Shown here: in pieces, positions 12,875 through 23,870 of the stretch | Numbering within the stretch: the stretch's first letter is position 1 | How the letters are laid out: each line of letters opens with the position of its first letter | NCBI GenBank assembly: GCA_947034885.2 | Contig: OX344751.2 | Location: 12,710,001-12,774,000, forward strand | Origin: Thuidium tamariscinum | Taxonomy: Eukaryota > Streptophyta > Bryopsida > Hypnales > Thuidiaceae | Direction: 5' to 3' | DNA length: 64,000 nucleotides | Made by a program: the position numbers and the translations under genes | Notes under the pieces: generated by a model | The model's input: only the letters and a program-made list of their open reading frames with translations | Told to the model about the DNA's origin: nothing | The model's database searches: none

Positions 12875-14254
12875 CAAAAGCCCAATACAAATATTCGAAC
12901 TTAGTTCTCATTCGAGCTTTTAAAATCAAAGCCACTTCTATTTTATAATTGAACCACCAATATAAAGTCACATATCACCTTTTGTTTGGCCTTTCTTTCA
13001 GTATTTATTATAGATAGCATTTGAGTTTTGATTCAAATTGTTGTTTAATAAGGCCAAATCAAATTATTATTTTTTAATATTGGGATAGTAATTCCACACA
13101 AGCAACTTTGAGACTCTATAATTGTATACATTCAAATCATATTGAGTTTTTTTCTCTCTAAATAGAAGTTTTGGTCCCACATTTTCAACTTCAAACTTAA
13201 CATGCAAAATTTTAATACCCTTTTCTTTCCAGCTTGGAATTGCAAGTGTGGAACCAAAACCTCAACATAACTCTAAAAGAACCAAGTGGCCCTTGATGGA
13301 ACATACAAAAGTATAGGCAAGCTTCTAAGGTCTAGATTTTTTATATGAATTCTTAAAACCTTTTTCCAAGAACCAAAAAGAAAAAAGTGTCTCTCTAAAA
13401 ATATTTGCATTCTTTCAATTACTACCTTCTAAGCAAAAGTTTTGATATCCTAAGCTCCAAAAATCCAATTAAGGGCAATTAAAAATCTTACAAAAATTTC
13501 AAATAATTTTCCAATCTTTTGTTATTAGAGTATTTTTCCTAAGTGGAAAGATTTGATACATTCCATTTTGATTATAGATGAAAAAATTATAGTGTATCTT
13601 ATTTTGTAGCTAGGCAATCAAAGTACCTTTATATATATATATATATATTTGTTTCTAAAATCAATTTCCACATTTTCACCAAAAAGAATGGTTCATGGTA
13701 TTAATTTTTTTAATTAAACAATCTCACCATTGAAATTAGCATATTTCAATTACATCACACAATTAGAATTGCTTTTAGTTTTTCTTTTTATCTTGAATCT
13801 ATGTTGACTTGAATTTTTTCTTAAGAATGAAAATGAAATTTTCTATCCTTAAATTTTTCCAAATTCTCAATTTGTATTCCTAACATTAATTTTTTTTAAA
13901 TACAGTACAAAATTTTTAATTATTAAGATTCAATGTCTTATAATCAAGTTTGGCAATGTACTAAGATTTTTTTTCTTCAATTTCATGAAGATATATAGCA
14001 ATCTAAGGGATAAAACTTTCTTAAATTCCTTCCCTTCATTCGTAAACTAGTTTGTTGCAAGATCCTTTGGTTAGATAAACAACAAATATAATGTCCTTTA
14101 GAAGGTAAGAAAATATATACTTCAATATGATCTGAGTGCATACAATCTTTCCTTTTAATCATTTCCAAGATTATAACAATTGAATTTGGAATACTTATAG
14201 GAAGAGGAACCAAGTGAAGGATGACATTTCATAACTTATAGGAAAATTCTATCA
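12875..14254. other. A+T-rich gene-free region with a short TA run
   Basis: No gene is supported. A short TA microsatellite of about 9 units lies near 13630-13648. The rest is poly-A/T-rich spacer. Confidence 0.5.
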
Positions 14255-14988
14255 GAGTCATTGCAAGAAACACCGTCCCTTTTCCGTAGCGTTTTGGAAA
14301 TGGACGTTGTTTTCTTTGGGAGTACTATTTAATTAGAAAATAATTTTTTTTTAAATATGAAAAATATGTCTAATGTATAAACCTTAAAGAAGAAGATATC
14401 CTATGAAGGAAAAGCTTAGGAAAAATTCTCCAAGTAGGAGCACTAGAAAAGTGGAAAATCTCATGAAAATGGGCGTATTTACATTTTAATTTGTAAAAAA
14501 TAGGAAAAGTTACTTTTCTTGAATCTAAAAATTTTCCATTTGGAAAGAGTTGGTGGTAATGACATTTCACCAAAAAAATAATCTCAACTCTATTATCAAT
14601 GGTCAGAAATTGCGTGCAATGGGAGTACTGTTTGTATGGATGTGGAGGACATAAAATAATGTATTTTAAGATTTCCTTCGATAGGAATATGCTTTCCTAC
14701 TATGCAAATGCACCATGAAAATTTCAACTTTAGATCATTAAATTTGGGTACTCCTAATGTAGTAAAAAACCCTAAACCTCAATTTGTGACAAATTAACAA
14801 AAAAAAAATTTAATATAAAATGATTTTTTTTAATTTATGAAAAATAAGGGATGTAAAAATCATCAAGTTATAGAGGTCCAATAATTATTTCATATTCTCG
14901 AATATTTTAATTCAAAAGTTATAGTAGAAAAGAACAACGTCACTCCAATTGTGACAGGAAATAGGACCGGTGTTTCTTGCAATCACCC
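14255..14988. mobile_element. Non-autonomous element with 4-bp target duplication, copy 1
   Basis: The left end GAGTCATTGCAAGAAACACC and the right end (reverse complement GGGTGATTGCAAGAAACACC) form terminal inverted repeats. The direct repeat ATCA lies immediately outside both ends (14251-14254 and 14989-14992). The 734-bp interior has no transposase-like ORF. A second full copy lies at 34068-34828 and a more decayed one near 61592-62081; the right half (14640-14900) matches 61770-62070. I cannot assign a superfamily. Four-base duplications are known for Sola and Ginger elements, but the ends do not settle it. Confidence 0.7.
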
Positions 14989-15057
14989 ATCATCCATTGG
15001 ATCATTCCTACTTTTTCATTGAAAGCTAGTTGATACTTTTAGTGAATAAGTTTAAAA

Positions 15058-15351
15058 ATGACTCTAATGCTTTATGATCATTATGTATGGGACTTTGATG
15101 TGCTCAACTTTGATGCTCTATTGGGCATTTCAATTGTAATACATAATGACCTTCAGTTTGATGTAGAGTTTTTTGATGGCTCAAGCTTGGTTCCAAGACA
15201 TATGATGCAAATAATATCTTGTGTGGCTAATGCAAGAGCACCATTTCCCTTGTCAAAAGCACACAAGCTAATATATCATCAAAAGATAGACAAGAACATC
15301 TTTGTAGAAAAATTAGAGAGTTTGAAGCAAGCAATGGTTGATCAAACCTAA
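15058..15351 (+). CDS. Hypothetical ORF (97 codons), doubtful
   Basis: The product is not recognised. It is acidic in its first half and mixed in its second, with no membrane segment or known motif. It stands alone in A+T-rich DNA just after a mobile element. It has a more balanced amino acid make-up than the surrounding chance ORFs, which is the only reason to list it; it may be a remnant of a larger decayed gene. Confidence 0.15.
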   Translation: MTLMLYDHYVWDFDVLNFDALLGISIVIHNDLQFDVEFFDGSSLVPRHMMQIISCVANARAPFPLSKAHKLIYHQKIDKNIFVEKLESLKQAMVDQT

Positions 15352-15576
15352 GTATCACTTCCAACTTCTAAGGGTTCATATACACAATGTACTTTCGAGT
15401 TCAACATTAGTGAGTCTCTTAATCCTTTACAATTCAATGTTGTTTTATACTATATCTATATCCAATGCTTTAGACTTGGCACAAGTCCAAACTTGCATCA
15501 TGATTAGGGCTTGCAAGTCAAGGAATTAGATTCAACTTCAAATTGTAGTTACATCCTACATCCTATAAAAAAATCC

Positions 15577-15828
15577 AACAATGCTATCATGTGAGTACAA
15601 AGATGTCAACTTGTGAGTCTTGAACCTACTATAGGTATGTACCTACAACCATTTGAAGGGGTTTAAAACATATGTACCTATAATTATATAGGTACACTTT
15701 AAAATGGAAAGAGTCTTTAACATAGGTACATATAACATAGACACCTAAAATCATAAGAGGTGTTTAATTAGAATATAAACTTCTAGGCTTCTAGGCTTAT
15801 AGATTCTATTCTGACATGCTAGCACTCC
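15577..15828. mobile_element. Degenerate short MULE-like element
   Basis: The ends AATGCTATCATGTGAG (left) and AGTGCTAGCATGTCAG (reverse complement of right) are inverted. The middle contains TACCTATAATTATATAGGTAC, which resembles GGTACCTATATTATAGGT in the element at 56710. No convincing target duplication is visible, so the limits are approximate. Confidence 0.4.
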
Positions 15829-16642
15829 CTTAAAAAGAAGACCATTGCTTTTGGTACATGTTATCTTCTATGAGCTTAGACTAAGTTTTTATTATGTTTA
15901 ATACTTCAAATATCTTGAGCACAAGACTATTTATAAAGATAAATTTAATTTGCTTTAAATTGATGAGTGTTCCAATTTTGTCTCAACTTCCTTTTGGATC
16001 ATAATATAAAGAAATATAATAGGAAAAAATGTAATTTAGACAAATCCCAAATTATATATCACCAAAATTAGTGAAGAATATAGTATCTATTAACCAAAAT
16101 ATGAATAAACAAAAAAAAATTGCGTTGACTTACTCAAAAGCACAAAATACATCCATGAAATACATGAAGCCCAATATTAGCCTTTGGATCACAAAGAGAT
16201 TGCAACATGATCAATCGCTCTAAAATTGAATCAATTGGAAGTTTTCGGATAGTTCTAGCCAAATGTTGCAAAAAATTCATCTATAAATTTAAAGTCTTGT
16301 TGGTGAAGAAGATATTATTGACATTATTCAATGTTATAGTCAACTAGAAGAAAGGATTGCAACAATTGAAAGTACAGATGGAAGTGATGCACCTTGAATA
16401 TGTGGCATAAGTATCTTGAGTTCCAAGGTAGGAAATTTGTGCATTCTTCTTTTTCAATTTATTTCTATTACACCCTTAGAATCATTTTAAAGATCCAATG
16501 AAAAGTAGAGATTTGAATCAGAATAATCTTCAACAATTGAAAGAATTTATGTTTTTCCTCTAGAAACAGCATTGAAAGAAAAGTTAAAAATATTTGATGT
16601 TCATTGTAGAGAGCTTGAAATGTAGTTAACTATTGACTTTGT
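15829..16642. other. A+T-rich gene-free region
   Basis: No coding sequence, RNA gene or clear repeat was recognised in this stretch. Confidence 0.4.
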
Positions 16643-17902
16643 TTAACCCCTAAACCTCTGAACATCGTTTTTTGAGATTATAGATTTTTTGGGCAGCTCA
16701 CTACGGATGGCATTTTTATTTTTTTTCTCTGAAATTTTGATACAATGTGTGTCCAAGGAGTAGCTTTAAGGCCCAACAATTTTCATAACTTTTGACTTTG
16801 TGGATAAAAAGTTATGGCATGATATGTCACTTTGTTTGCTCAGCAGGCAGCCTGGGTAGCTGAAAAAACTTTTTCAAAAAAACTTTTTTTTGAAAAGTGA
16901 AATTTCAAATTGATTCTTTAGGTTTATACATACATGGGATGCTTTGAATCAATCCATTCCAATCAATGAGTCAAAAGTTATGAAGATTTTGAGTTTGGGG
17001 TAGTTTGTGGCCAGTTATAGAATCTCTACAGTACAAAAAAAGTTTGAAATTCTTCATTTAATTCAATTTTCCATATTTTTGAAAAAAAATTAAAAAAAAG
17101 GTGTAGATTGTTTATTTCAACATTTTAACCATTGGGATTGAAAATTTTCAATTCCATGAATAAAATGTTCACAATTTAGTATTTTGGCTCATTTTTTACC
17201 CCGGGGAGGACACTTCTTGTATATTTGGGGGACCCACGTGCGGCAGTGGGGTATTTTTAGGGGGGCTATCAATTACTTGTAATCATTACTTGGCAACATT
17301 AAAAGAGCCCCTATTTTACCATAAAGCGGAAAAATCAGCCATATTATCATCCCTATTTTATTTTTAAAACACTTTGCCTTTTTAATGTCCCCTATTTTAT
17401 ATGTAAATTTCTTATAAATTTTACCTAAGATTATTTAAATGTACCCTATATTCCGCTGCATGTAGGTTATTAAAAAACGGGAAGTGTCCTCCCCTAGTTT
17501 TTTACTTCTTTCTACGTACTTATTTTTTCCTATATGTTGTACAATTCCAAATGGTTTGAATTTTTTTGAGAATGTAGCCAACTTTCATTGAAGTATGAAT
17601 TCAAAGAGTAACCACCATTTTGAATTTTTTTTTCACACAAATGTGACCTTGTGAAGTGCAGCTGCACGGATTTTCGCAGGGATAAAAAAACAGTTTTTGT
17701 CAATTCAAATGCTTATATCTTGCAATCTACTCCATGGGATTTTTTGAAATTTTTTCCACATGTTTACAAACCACCTTGCTACAAGATCCTATGGTTACAT
17801 GAGTCAAAAATGTGTTTTAAAAAAAAAATTGCTCTTGTATTAGAAATGGCAGTTTTGGAGCATTTTTTTTTGTGAAAACGATGTTAGGGGTTTAGGGGTT
17901 AA
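16643..17902. mobile_element. Non-autonomous element with TTAACCCCTAAACC ends
   Basis: The left end TTAACCCCTAAACCTCTGAA and the reverse complement of the right end, TTAACCCCTAAACCCCTAAC, form terminal inverted repeats that continue to ACATCGTTTT. The trinucleotide TGT flanks both ends (16640-16642 and 17903-17905). No transposase is visible. A hAT-like MITE (17200-17497) is nested inside. Similar ends occur at 62786 and 63820. The 3-bp duplication would fit CACTA- or Harbinger-type transposition, but the ends are atypical for both. Confidence 0.55.
17200..17497. mobile_element. hAT-like MITE (298 bp)
   Basis: The ends CCCGGGGAGGACACTTC (left) and CTAGGGGAGGACACTTC (reverse complement of right) are inverted repeats. 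The 8-bp direct repeat TTTTTTAC flanks the element exactly (17192-17199 and 17498-17505). Eight-base target duplications and GGGG-containing ends are typical of hAT elements. There is no coding capacity. It is nested inside the element at 16643-17902 and is therefore younger than it. Confidence 0.75.
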
Positions 17903-18541
17903 TGTTAGCATAATCTTAAGACTTTTGGTAATAGAATAATCTCAAGACTGTCCACAATTAGATTTAAGTTTTTGTAAAAAATATAGAATGAGCTCCTTAA
18001 AGATGTTATTATTTTGACTCAAACATTGATAGATTTTTTGTTCTTTACAACAAGATAAATATATAGGTATGCAGATACAAATTTATTTTTTGGAAAATGA
18101 TATCACAAGGCATCATGAAAAAATTCAAAACCTCAAATATAGAGGTTATAAGTTGTAAGGCTTATAACAATTCTCCTATAAATGCTTTTCCAAATTCATG
18201 TATAATTGATTAATTGTAGACAAGGCTCAATTGATGTTCAATTATAATATGGTCACTCATTGCTTCATTGTTGTCATTTAAAACATTGATTGTGGCCCAA
18301 GTCTCACATATTGAAAAAACCACATTGGAGTCATTCCCTAAATGTTTGCTACGGGTCATTTGATTGCAATGAGTTGTTCTATTTTTTACAAATAGAAGAA
18401 CACTCACTCTCTCAAAATGCTTGAAGAACCAAGATAAGTAAGTAATGAATCACAACTTTGCAAACTCCAAAGAAATACTTTTAAAATGGTGAAGAAAACA
18501 CAAACATGAGGATTGAAAAAAGCTCTACAAAAAAAAGCTTA
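17903..18541. other. A+T-rich spacer
   Basis: No gene or clear repeat was recognised between the two flanking mobile elements. Confidence 0.4.
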
Positions 18542-18813
18542 AGGTAGGTACACCCAAAATGGCGCTTGACCTTAAAGCACCTTGTACAACGTGCATACAT
18601 TTTCAAAATCAGTCATGTACCTAGACTGTAGATGGCGCTTTCAGAAACACACTTTGACTGTTAATAACTTTTGCATACGGTATCCAAATCCACTGTTCTT
18701 TGGTGCATTGGAACATGCTTTCACTCTTCAACAAGACTGCAAAAAATCTGAACAACATAATAAAAGGAACTAGGCACAGTATGAAAAACTGGCGCTTTTG
18801 GGTGTACCTACCT
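18542..18813. mobile_element. 272-bp mariner-type MITE, copy 1
   Basis: Terminal inverted repeats AGGTAGGTACACCCAAAA are followed by GGCGC near both ends, and the dinucleotide TA flanks both sides (18540-18541 and 18814-18815), as expected for Tc1/mariner-type insertion. A second copy of exactly the same length lies inverted at 46820-47091 and matches along its whole length, including ACTGTGCCTAGT, TTCCAATGCACCA and GTATGCAAAAGTTATTAA blocks. It codes for nothing recognisable; a 63-codon ORF inside it is not supported. Confidence 0.85.
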
Positions 18814-18866
18814 TACCTGCATACACAATAGCAAGCAACAGATGGTAACCAAAGCACCTTCGTCAA

Positions 18867-19481
18867 CTACTTCTTTCCTTTCCCCTTTGTTGGAGGAGCT
18901 TCCGGTTCTGGCTCCAATTCCTCAAGCTCACCAGGTAAGACTACACCAATGCAAGTTCGAATGTCCTCCTCAATCTTGAATGGTGGAACGGTGCAAGCAT
19001 AGCGACCCACGACATTCCCTAGTTTGTCCACCAGAAACTTTGTGAAGTTCCACTTGACACTATTTCCCAACAGCCCTCCACCTTGTTGCGCTTTCAAATA
19101 CTTCCAAAGTGGTGCCTCTTGGGCGCCATTGACATGAATCTTGTCGAAAATGGGAAACTCTGCGTTGAACCTTGTGGTGGCGAATTCCTGGATGGTGTCC
19201 AGGTCTTCCCGTTCCATGGCTCCGAACTGGTTGCAAGGGAACGCTAGCACCTCGAACCGTTGCGTCCTGTACTTCGCGTGAAGCGCCGTGAGCTCCGTGT
19301 AGTTTTGGGTGGTCAAGGTGCCGATGGAAGCGACGTTGACGATGAGGAGCACCTTGCCTGCGTAAGTGCTCATGGGGACGTCTTCGCCGAACTGGTTCTT
19401 TACGATGAAATCGTAAATGGGGCTCGCGGGGGGAGCCTCCGCTGATGGAGGAGCCTCCACAGGTTCCTCGGTCTCGGCCAT
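18867..19481 (-). CDS. Glutathione peroxidase-like protein lacking catalytic cysteines
   Basis: The 204-residue product belongs to the plant GPX (thioredoxin-dependent peroxidase) family. Recognised blocks: GKVLLIVNVAS at 42-52, NYTEL at 60-64, LAFPCNQFG at 79-87, FNAEFPIFDKI at 105-115, PLWKYLK at 124-130 and KWNFTKFLVDK at 143-153. Gln85, Trp144 and Asn145 of the active-site tetrad are kept. The peroxidatic cysteine (usual NVASKCG) is Gly54 (codon GGC), and the usual resolving cysteine (ACTRF) is Thr102 in ATTRF. Only Cys83, Cys163 and Cys177 remain. The frame is intact and in a single exon, whereas plant GPX genes usually have several introns, so retroposition is possible. Pro/Glu-rich tails extend both ends, and the protein ends in GKGKK. 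An in-frame TAG lies nine codons upstream of the ATG, fixing the start. Peroxidase activity by the known mechanism is not expected; function unknown. Confidence 0.9.
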   Translation of the reverse strand: MAETEEPVEAPPSAEAPPASPIYDFIVKNQFGEDVPMSTYAGKVLLIVNVASIGTLTTQNYTELTALHAKYRTQRFEVLAFPCNQFGAMEREDLDTIQEFATTRFNAEFPIFDKIHVNGAQEAPLWKYLKAQQGGGLLGNSVKWNFTKFLVDKLGNVVGRYACTVPPFKIEEDIRTCIGVVLPGELEELEPEPEAPPTKGKGKK

Positions 19482-20900
19482 AGCTCGAAGAATCCCTAAT
19501 GTGGCCTACTCGATGCGAGCGGGAGAGGCGATGTGTGAATCAAGATCCGTCGGACGCTGCTGCAAGAACATCTTGATGGTGAGAAAAAACTCTGACAATC
19601 TCTTTGGTAAAAATCAATAGGGACATGCAACAATCCTGGAGTTGAAATAAATCATGAAGACGACCTAAAGAGAATTGTAGAGAGTTTCTTGGCTACTTAG
19701 AGTTTGGGCAAATGAGTGGTGACATGCAGGTTATAGATTTGCAGAAACCATTTGAGATGATTTGAATAATGCACGCTTTCGATGATGTGATCTGTATGTC
19801 ACTGCGCATTTTGCAAGCCCTAAGTTACCGGAAATTGCCAGTCTCTGTAGGGACATTGGGAATCCCGGAGTTGAACAAATCGCAAAGGCAATGCACAGAG
19901 CATTTCTTGGCAACTTAGGATTTGAACAATGAGTGGTGATATGCAGATTATAGATGTGAAGAAATAACAACAATCATTCAAATTAGTGGACACAATCGAT
20001 TCTATGAAATGTATGTCACTGCGCATTGCGCTAGTCCAATGATGTTAAGAAGTAATTGCGAGGTTTCGGACGAAAAAATTGAATGTGTTGCCTGATTTGT
20101 AACACCGCAATCGTGTGGAGTCTTATGACACTTTACGAGGTATCAAATCAATGGTCTCGTTCAATTTCTTGCATTATTATATCGGTGGACTCATTCAACG
20201 TGAACTTAAAGAGAAAGATCAATTCCGTGATTGAAAGCTTCGAATAGAACAATGTCTTCTGAGTGATGGAGTGCGCTTTCTAGCGCGGGTTGCTCGTTGC
20301 CTACAACGCTCGCTCTAGCTGTTGCTGCCTATTTTCTCTAGCTACTGCTGTCTACTAAAAGAGTTGATTGTACCGGTAATCCGCGGCGGGCGTAGTGAAC
20401 GTGGCCAAGTCTTGAACCGCGATCGAACCTTTGTTCTCGGTCTTGCGATGGCGTCTGCGTATCCTGCAACTCTGTAATTAGCGCCGGCGTTGCTGATTCG
20501 GTCAGCTGGTAATTGACTACTTGTCGTCAGTAATCATCTCATCACCTGTGGTTTTATAGTTTTTGCGACTGCAATATCTAAAAGCTTGTTTCAGTGGGGC
20601 TAAGAATGAATCAATTCTTTTGGGCTAGTGAAACAAAGTGATACAAAATGGAAGTTACAAGGCGCCAACAGGCACCGGAGATTCTGATCGCTTCAAATGT
20701 GATCCCTCCGCAGGAATAAAACATTGACGCCCTTTAGCAAGCGCGGTTTCAGACTTGGAGCACTGCTTGCAAAGTCTTCAGTAAGTTCGCAAAGTTCCGC
20801 AGCAATGTCGACCGACCCAGACAGTAATGAAAAATTCGTGATGCATAAATGCCTGTTGAGGAGTCAAATCGATATCGTCTTGATGTGGGGGCTCCGATCG
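19482..20900. other. Spacer between AMT2 and GPX, same strand
   Basis: This stretch should contain the AMT2 3'UTR (right end) and the GPX promoter (left end), since both genes run leftwards. It is G+C-richer than the rest of the window. The left part is occupied by the tandem duplication at 19618-20031. No separate gene is supported. Confidence 0.5.
19618..20031. repeat. Imperfect tandem duplication (~225 bp period)
   Basis: Copy 1 (19618-19811) and copy 2 (19848-20031) share in order GGGACAT, ATCCYGGAGTTGAA, TTTCTTGGCNACTTAG, AATGAGTGGTGAYATGCAG, TTATAGAT and TGTATGTCACTGCGCATT. The copies are diverged, with small indels. It lies in the presumed GPX upstream region, so it may have duplicated regulatory sequence; that role is inference. 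Confidence 0.75.
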
Positions 20901-22379
20901 CTATATATGCAAGACGGCATTGCGACTAGCCCGCGGGCCGTGGTGGCTCTGTTCCAAATCATACCCATCCGAATTCGACGGAGCGTGACGACTAACATCA
21001 AACTTCTCCCCATCGCCCCATAACGCGTACGCCTCCTCGCCATGCTCCGCATCATCCCCCACCAACAAATGCTCCTCCGACATTCGCAGCGGCATTACTG
21101 CGCCAATAGCGAAAATAATCAACGTCGTCGCCACGATATTCCACCCGATAACGAATCCCGCCCCCGCAATCTGCTTCAACACTTGGACACCTCCGTTCCC
21201 ACCAAAAAACAAGCCATTGGAGTTCGTCACAGCCAAGCCCATGTACGCGCACAGTTTCGGCTCCGCGAACAAACCCACACAAATGCCCCCGAGGCAGCCC
21301 GCCACGGCGTGTGTGTGGAACACCCCGAGCGTATCATCCACATTCTGCAATAGCGACCACCGTTTATGTAGCCACATCATGGTCCACCACGGGATACTCC
21401 CAGCCAGGATGCCCATCACGAGCGCCGCCCAGCCTGGAACAAACCCCGCGGCCGGCGTGATCGTTACCAATCCTGTCATCATCCCTTGCACCGCCCCGAT
21501 TACAGACGGCTTCCCGAACACCAGCACATCCAGCGTCGTCCATGTCAACAAGCTCGTCGCGGCGCAGACGTGCGTGTTCAGCACAGCCAGTCCCGAAACC
21601 AGATTCGCACTAAAAGGCGCGCCACCATTGAATCCCGACCAGCCCAGCCATAGCAACCCTGCGCCTGTCAACATGAGCAACATATTGTTTGGAGGAAACC
21701 TTTCGCGATCCTTTGGTAATCGTGGTCCGACCCAAAAGGCCGCGACGAACCCCGCGACACCGGAGGACACGTGAATAACGTACCCGCCGGCGTAATCGAT
21801 CACCCCCCATTGCCAGAGAAAGCCGCCTCCCCAGACGCTGAACGCGCCTACGGTGTAGGAGAATGTAAGCCACAAGGGGACGAACACCATCCACGCGCGG
21901 AAGCTCATGCGTCCAAGGACCGAGCCCGCGAGCAAGATGACCGTGATGGCTGCGAAGAAGAACTGGAAAAGCACCATGTCCGCCATGCCATACTGGCCTC
22001 GCAGTTCGGGGGTTTCGACCGTGCCGTTGCGGTAGTGGTGAATGGTGGACGGGAGCTCGGCTTGATTGAGAAGGTAGACGTAGCTCAGAGTCGTCCCCGC
22101 CTTGCCCCACACTGGCAGTAGCTTCTCCCCGAACGACATTTTGTAAGCCCAGGTCACCCAGCACAAGAGCGTCGCGGCGAACGCGTAGAGCGCCATGAAA
22201 GCTGAGTTCACGGCCCATTTCTTCTTCACGATACTGCCGTAGAGGATGACGAGGCCTGGCATGGATTGCAGACCCACGAGTGTGGCCGCAGTGAGCTGCC
22301 ATGCGTTGTCGCCGCGGTTGAGCCAGTCGGGCGAGACGCCGCCCGCGTTCACGTAAGCAGAAGGAACGGTGTTCGACAT
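20901..22379 (-). CDS. AMT2: Ammonium transporter, AMT2/MEP type
   Basis: The 492-residue membrane protein of the Amt/Mep/Rh family moves ammonium across a membrane, most likely the plasma membrane. About eleven hydrophobic segments are spread over residues 25-430. Seen: Asp195 in VIDYAGG; the pore histidines His203 (GYVIHVSSG) and His357 (VFHTHAVAG), matching His168 and His318 of E. coli Amt[13 protein letters not shown] and [14 protein letters not shown] typical of the AMT2 clade; and the cytosolic tail block [16 protein letters not shown]. Length agrees with Arabidopsis AMT2 (475). The ATG at 22379 is used; the preceding in-frame codon is GTG. The gene is a single G+C-rich exon, whereas Arabidopsis AMT2 has introns. 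It runs in the same direction as the GPX gene, 1.4 kb downstream of it. No sign of damage. Confidence 0.96.
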   Translation of the reverse strand: MSNTVPSAYVNAGGVSPDWLNRGDNAWQLTAATLVGLQSMPGLVILYGSIVKKKWAVNSAFMALYAFAATLLCWVTWAYKMSFGEKLLPVWGKAGTTLSYVYLLNQAELPSTIHHYRNGTVETPELRGQYGMADMVLFQFFFAAITVILLAGSVLGRMSFRAWMVFVPLWLTFSYTVGAFSVWGGGFLWQWGVIDYAGGYVIHVSSGVAGFVAAFWVGPRLPKDRERFPPNNMLLMLTGAGLLWLGWSGFNGGAPFSANLVSGLAVLNTHVCAATSLLTWTTLDVLVFGKPSVIGAVQGMMTGLVTITPAAGFVPGWAALVMGILAGSIPWWTMMWLHKRWSLLQNVDDTLGVFHTHAVAGCLGGICVGLFAEPKLCAYMGLAVTNSNGLFFGGNGGVQVLKQIAGAGFVIGWNIVATTLIIFAIGAVMPLRMSEEHLLVGDDAEHGEEAYALWGDGEKFDVSRHAPSNSDGYDLEQSHHGPRASRNAVLHI

Positions 22380-22650
22380 CACGACGGCTTGCGATTCGGA
22401 TTACCCGCAATTCGATCACCGTCAGTTTCAGCCGTCGCCGCACAATCACAATGCGATGCTGCTAGCCCGACATTGCTAGTTCATCAATAAAGCAGTAATG
22501 GTCTTTTCAAAGCTAGTCTGCCAAAAAAAAAACGACACCAGCATTAGCAACGATTGTCACAAACCTCGCGTGACGATCGACACAAAAGCTCACAACTTGG
22601 GTGGCGACTTAAAAAAACCCAAACTTCGGATTCGACACCAGAAGCTCTCT
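22380..22650 (-). promoter_or_regulatory. Presumed AMT2 promoter/5'UTR region
   Basis: This is the sequence directly upstream of the AMT2 start codon on the minus strand. It is moderately G+C-rich near the gene and becomes A-rich further up. No unambiguous TATA box or other element was identified, so the assignment rests on position only. Confidence 0.3.
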
Positions 22651-22843
22651 ACTATGGATCCCCGAATAGTTGCATTGATGCAAATGCAGACAGGTACGTG
22701 ATTACAGTGTCTGAATGAATACAACGATGAGCATTCGCGAAGAGTTTAACAGATTGACACTTGTTCACAACTATTGATTCCCGAACTATGGAATTCCATT
22801 GATGAAAATGCAGATAGGTACATGGTTGCAGTGACGGAATCCA
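22651..22843. repeat. Imperfect direct duplication (~118 bp period)
   Basis: Copy 1 (22651-22715) and copy 2 (22769-22843) share CTATKGATYCCCGAA, CATTGATGMAAATGCAGAYA, GGTACRTGRTTRCAGTG and GAAT blocks. It lies upstream of AMT2 and is similar in style to the duplication near GPX, though not in sequence. Confidence 0.7.
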
Positions 22844-23454
22844 CGTACTTAGAGTGTCAGCACGTAAGGATTGATGACAACGAATCCGGCATCAAAACTC
22901 AACATTCAACATCCAAAGGTTCTAGAAAATATAGTGATATGCTGCCGAAAATCAAGTCTACCTATTCGACACGGTTGGATTGGACTAAAGGTACTCGTGC
23001 TTGCGCTGCGAACAATGCGCACTTCGGACTACTACCTTGGTTGCCTCAAATGCTCTACCGTTGGAACTGATCTCACTCCCAAGTGCTTAGTACCGACCCA
23101 GCTGGTGTGAGGCTGCTCCAGACTTGAGCTATGAGCGTCTTGTCAAGACCATACCAGCCCACCGACGACGACATGAAGCTCTTCCGGCCGTGAGTTCGCA
23201 GCACTCTACGCACCATCGGCATGAGAAGGAATTCTCCCTCGTTCTACGAGCTCTAGTCGAAGAATATCAATGCCAGGACGAAGTTCTTTCGCTGCAAGGT
23301 GGAAGAGCGCAAAAGCAAGCGTCGGCACGGAGAGTTCTTAAGTCTAGAGTGGCGGGGAGAAGCTCTGCTACTCGCACTCGTGAATGTATCCTTGTTTCCG
23401 TGGGCCTTTCTTCCTGTAAGGTAGTCCTTGTTCTAGCTTTTTCAGTATTACAGG
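22844..23454. other. G+C-moderate stretch with possible decayed coding sequence
   Basis: The ORF at 23124-23504 and overlapping frames have fairly balanced composition (for example KFFRCKVEERKSKRRHGEF in one frame, broken by stops upstream), which hints at an old gene fragment, but no family is recognised. I would not call a gene. Confidence 0.3.
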
Positions 23455-23870
23455 TGAAATCTACAGTGTTTCCAATTCTACTGTACACGGATCCGTGGTC
23501 GTAACTGGGGGTCAAAGTGATTTGGCGTTTTGGAAGGAAAAGAAATCTCAGAAATCGCGCTTGTCTGCAGGTAGGTAACTCAATTTTTCTTAAGAAATCG
23601 TGTATGTGAAAATATACAGCGTTTACATTTCTACCGTACACAAATTCGTAGTTCTAACTGTAGGTCACTGTGATTAGCGTTTTGGAAAGAAAAGAAATCT
23701 CAGAAACCTCAAATTTTTCAATTGGAACTATGCTTGTCAAGCGTAAAGTGTTTCCATTTCTACCGCAACACAAATCCATAATCTATACTGGAGGAGGTCG
23801 GAGTGATTAGCTTTTTGGAAGTAAACGAAATTCTCAAAATCTTGCATTTCTGTAAAGATAACTTAACCTC
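23455..23870. repeat. Three imperfect tandem copies (130-153 bp)
   Basis: Each unit contains a block of the form G(T/C)GTTT(C/A)CA(A)TTTCTAC, then CACAAATYCRTA, a G-rich GGTC segment, GTGATT, (G)CGTTTTGGAAG and GAAATCTCA. Units start near 23466, 23619 and 23749. Copies are progressively diverged and the last runs into A+T-rich DNA. Function unknown. Confidence 0.7.

Noticed and set aside
21217..21774. 185-codon plus-strand ORF across AMT2
   Set aside because: Antisense to the transporter gene with no recognisable domain.
21610..22449. 279-codon minus-strand ORF in another frame of AMT2
   Set aside because: Arg-rich out-of-frame reading caused by G+C-rich codons; the AMT2 frame is clearly real.
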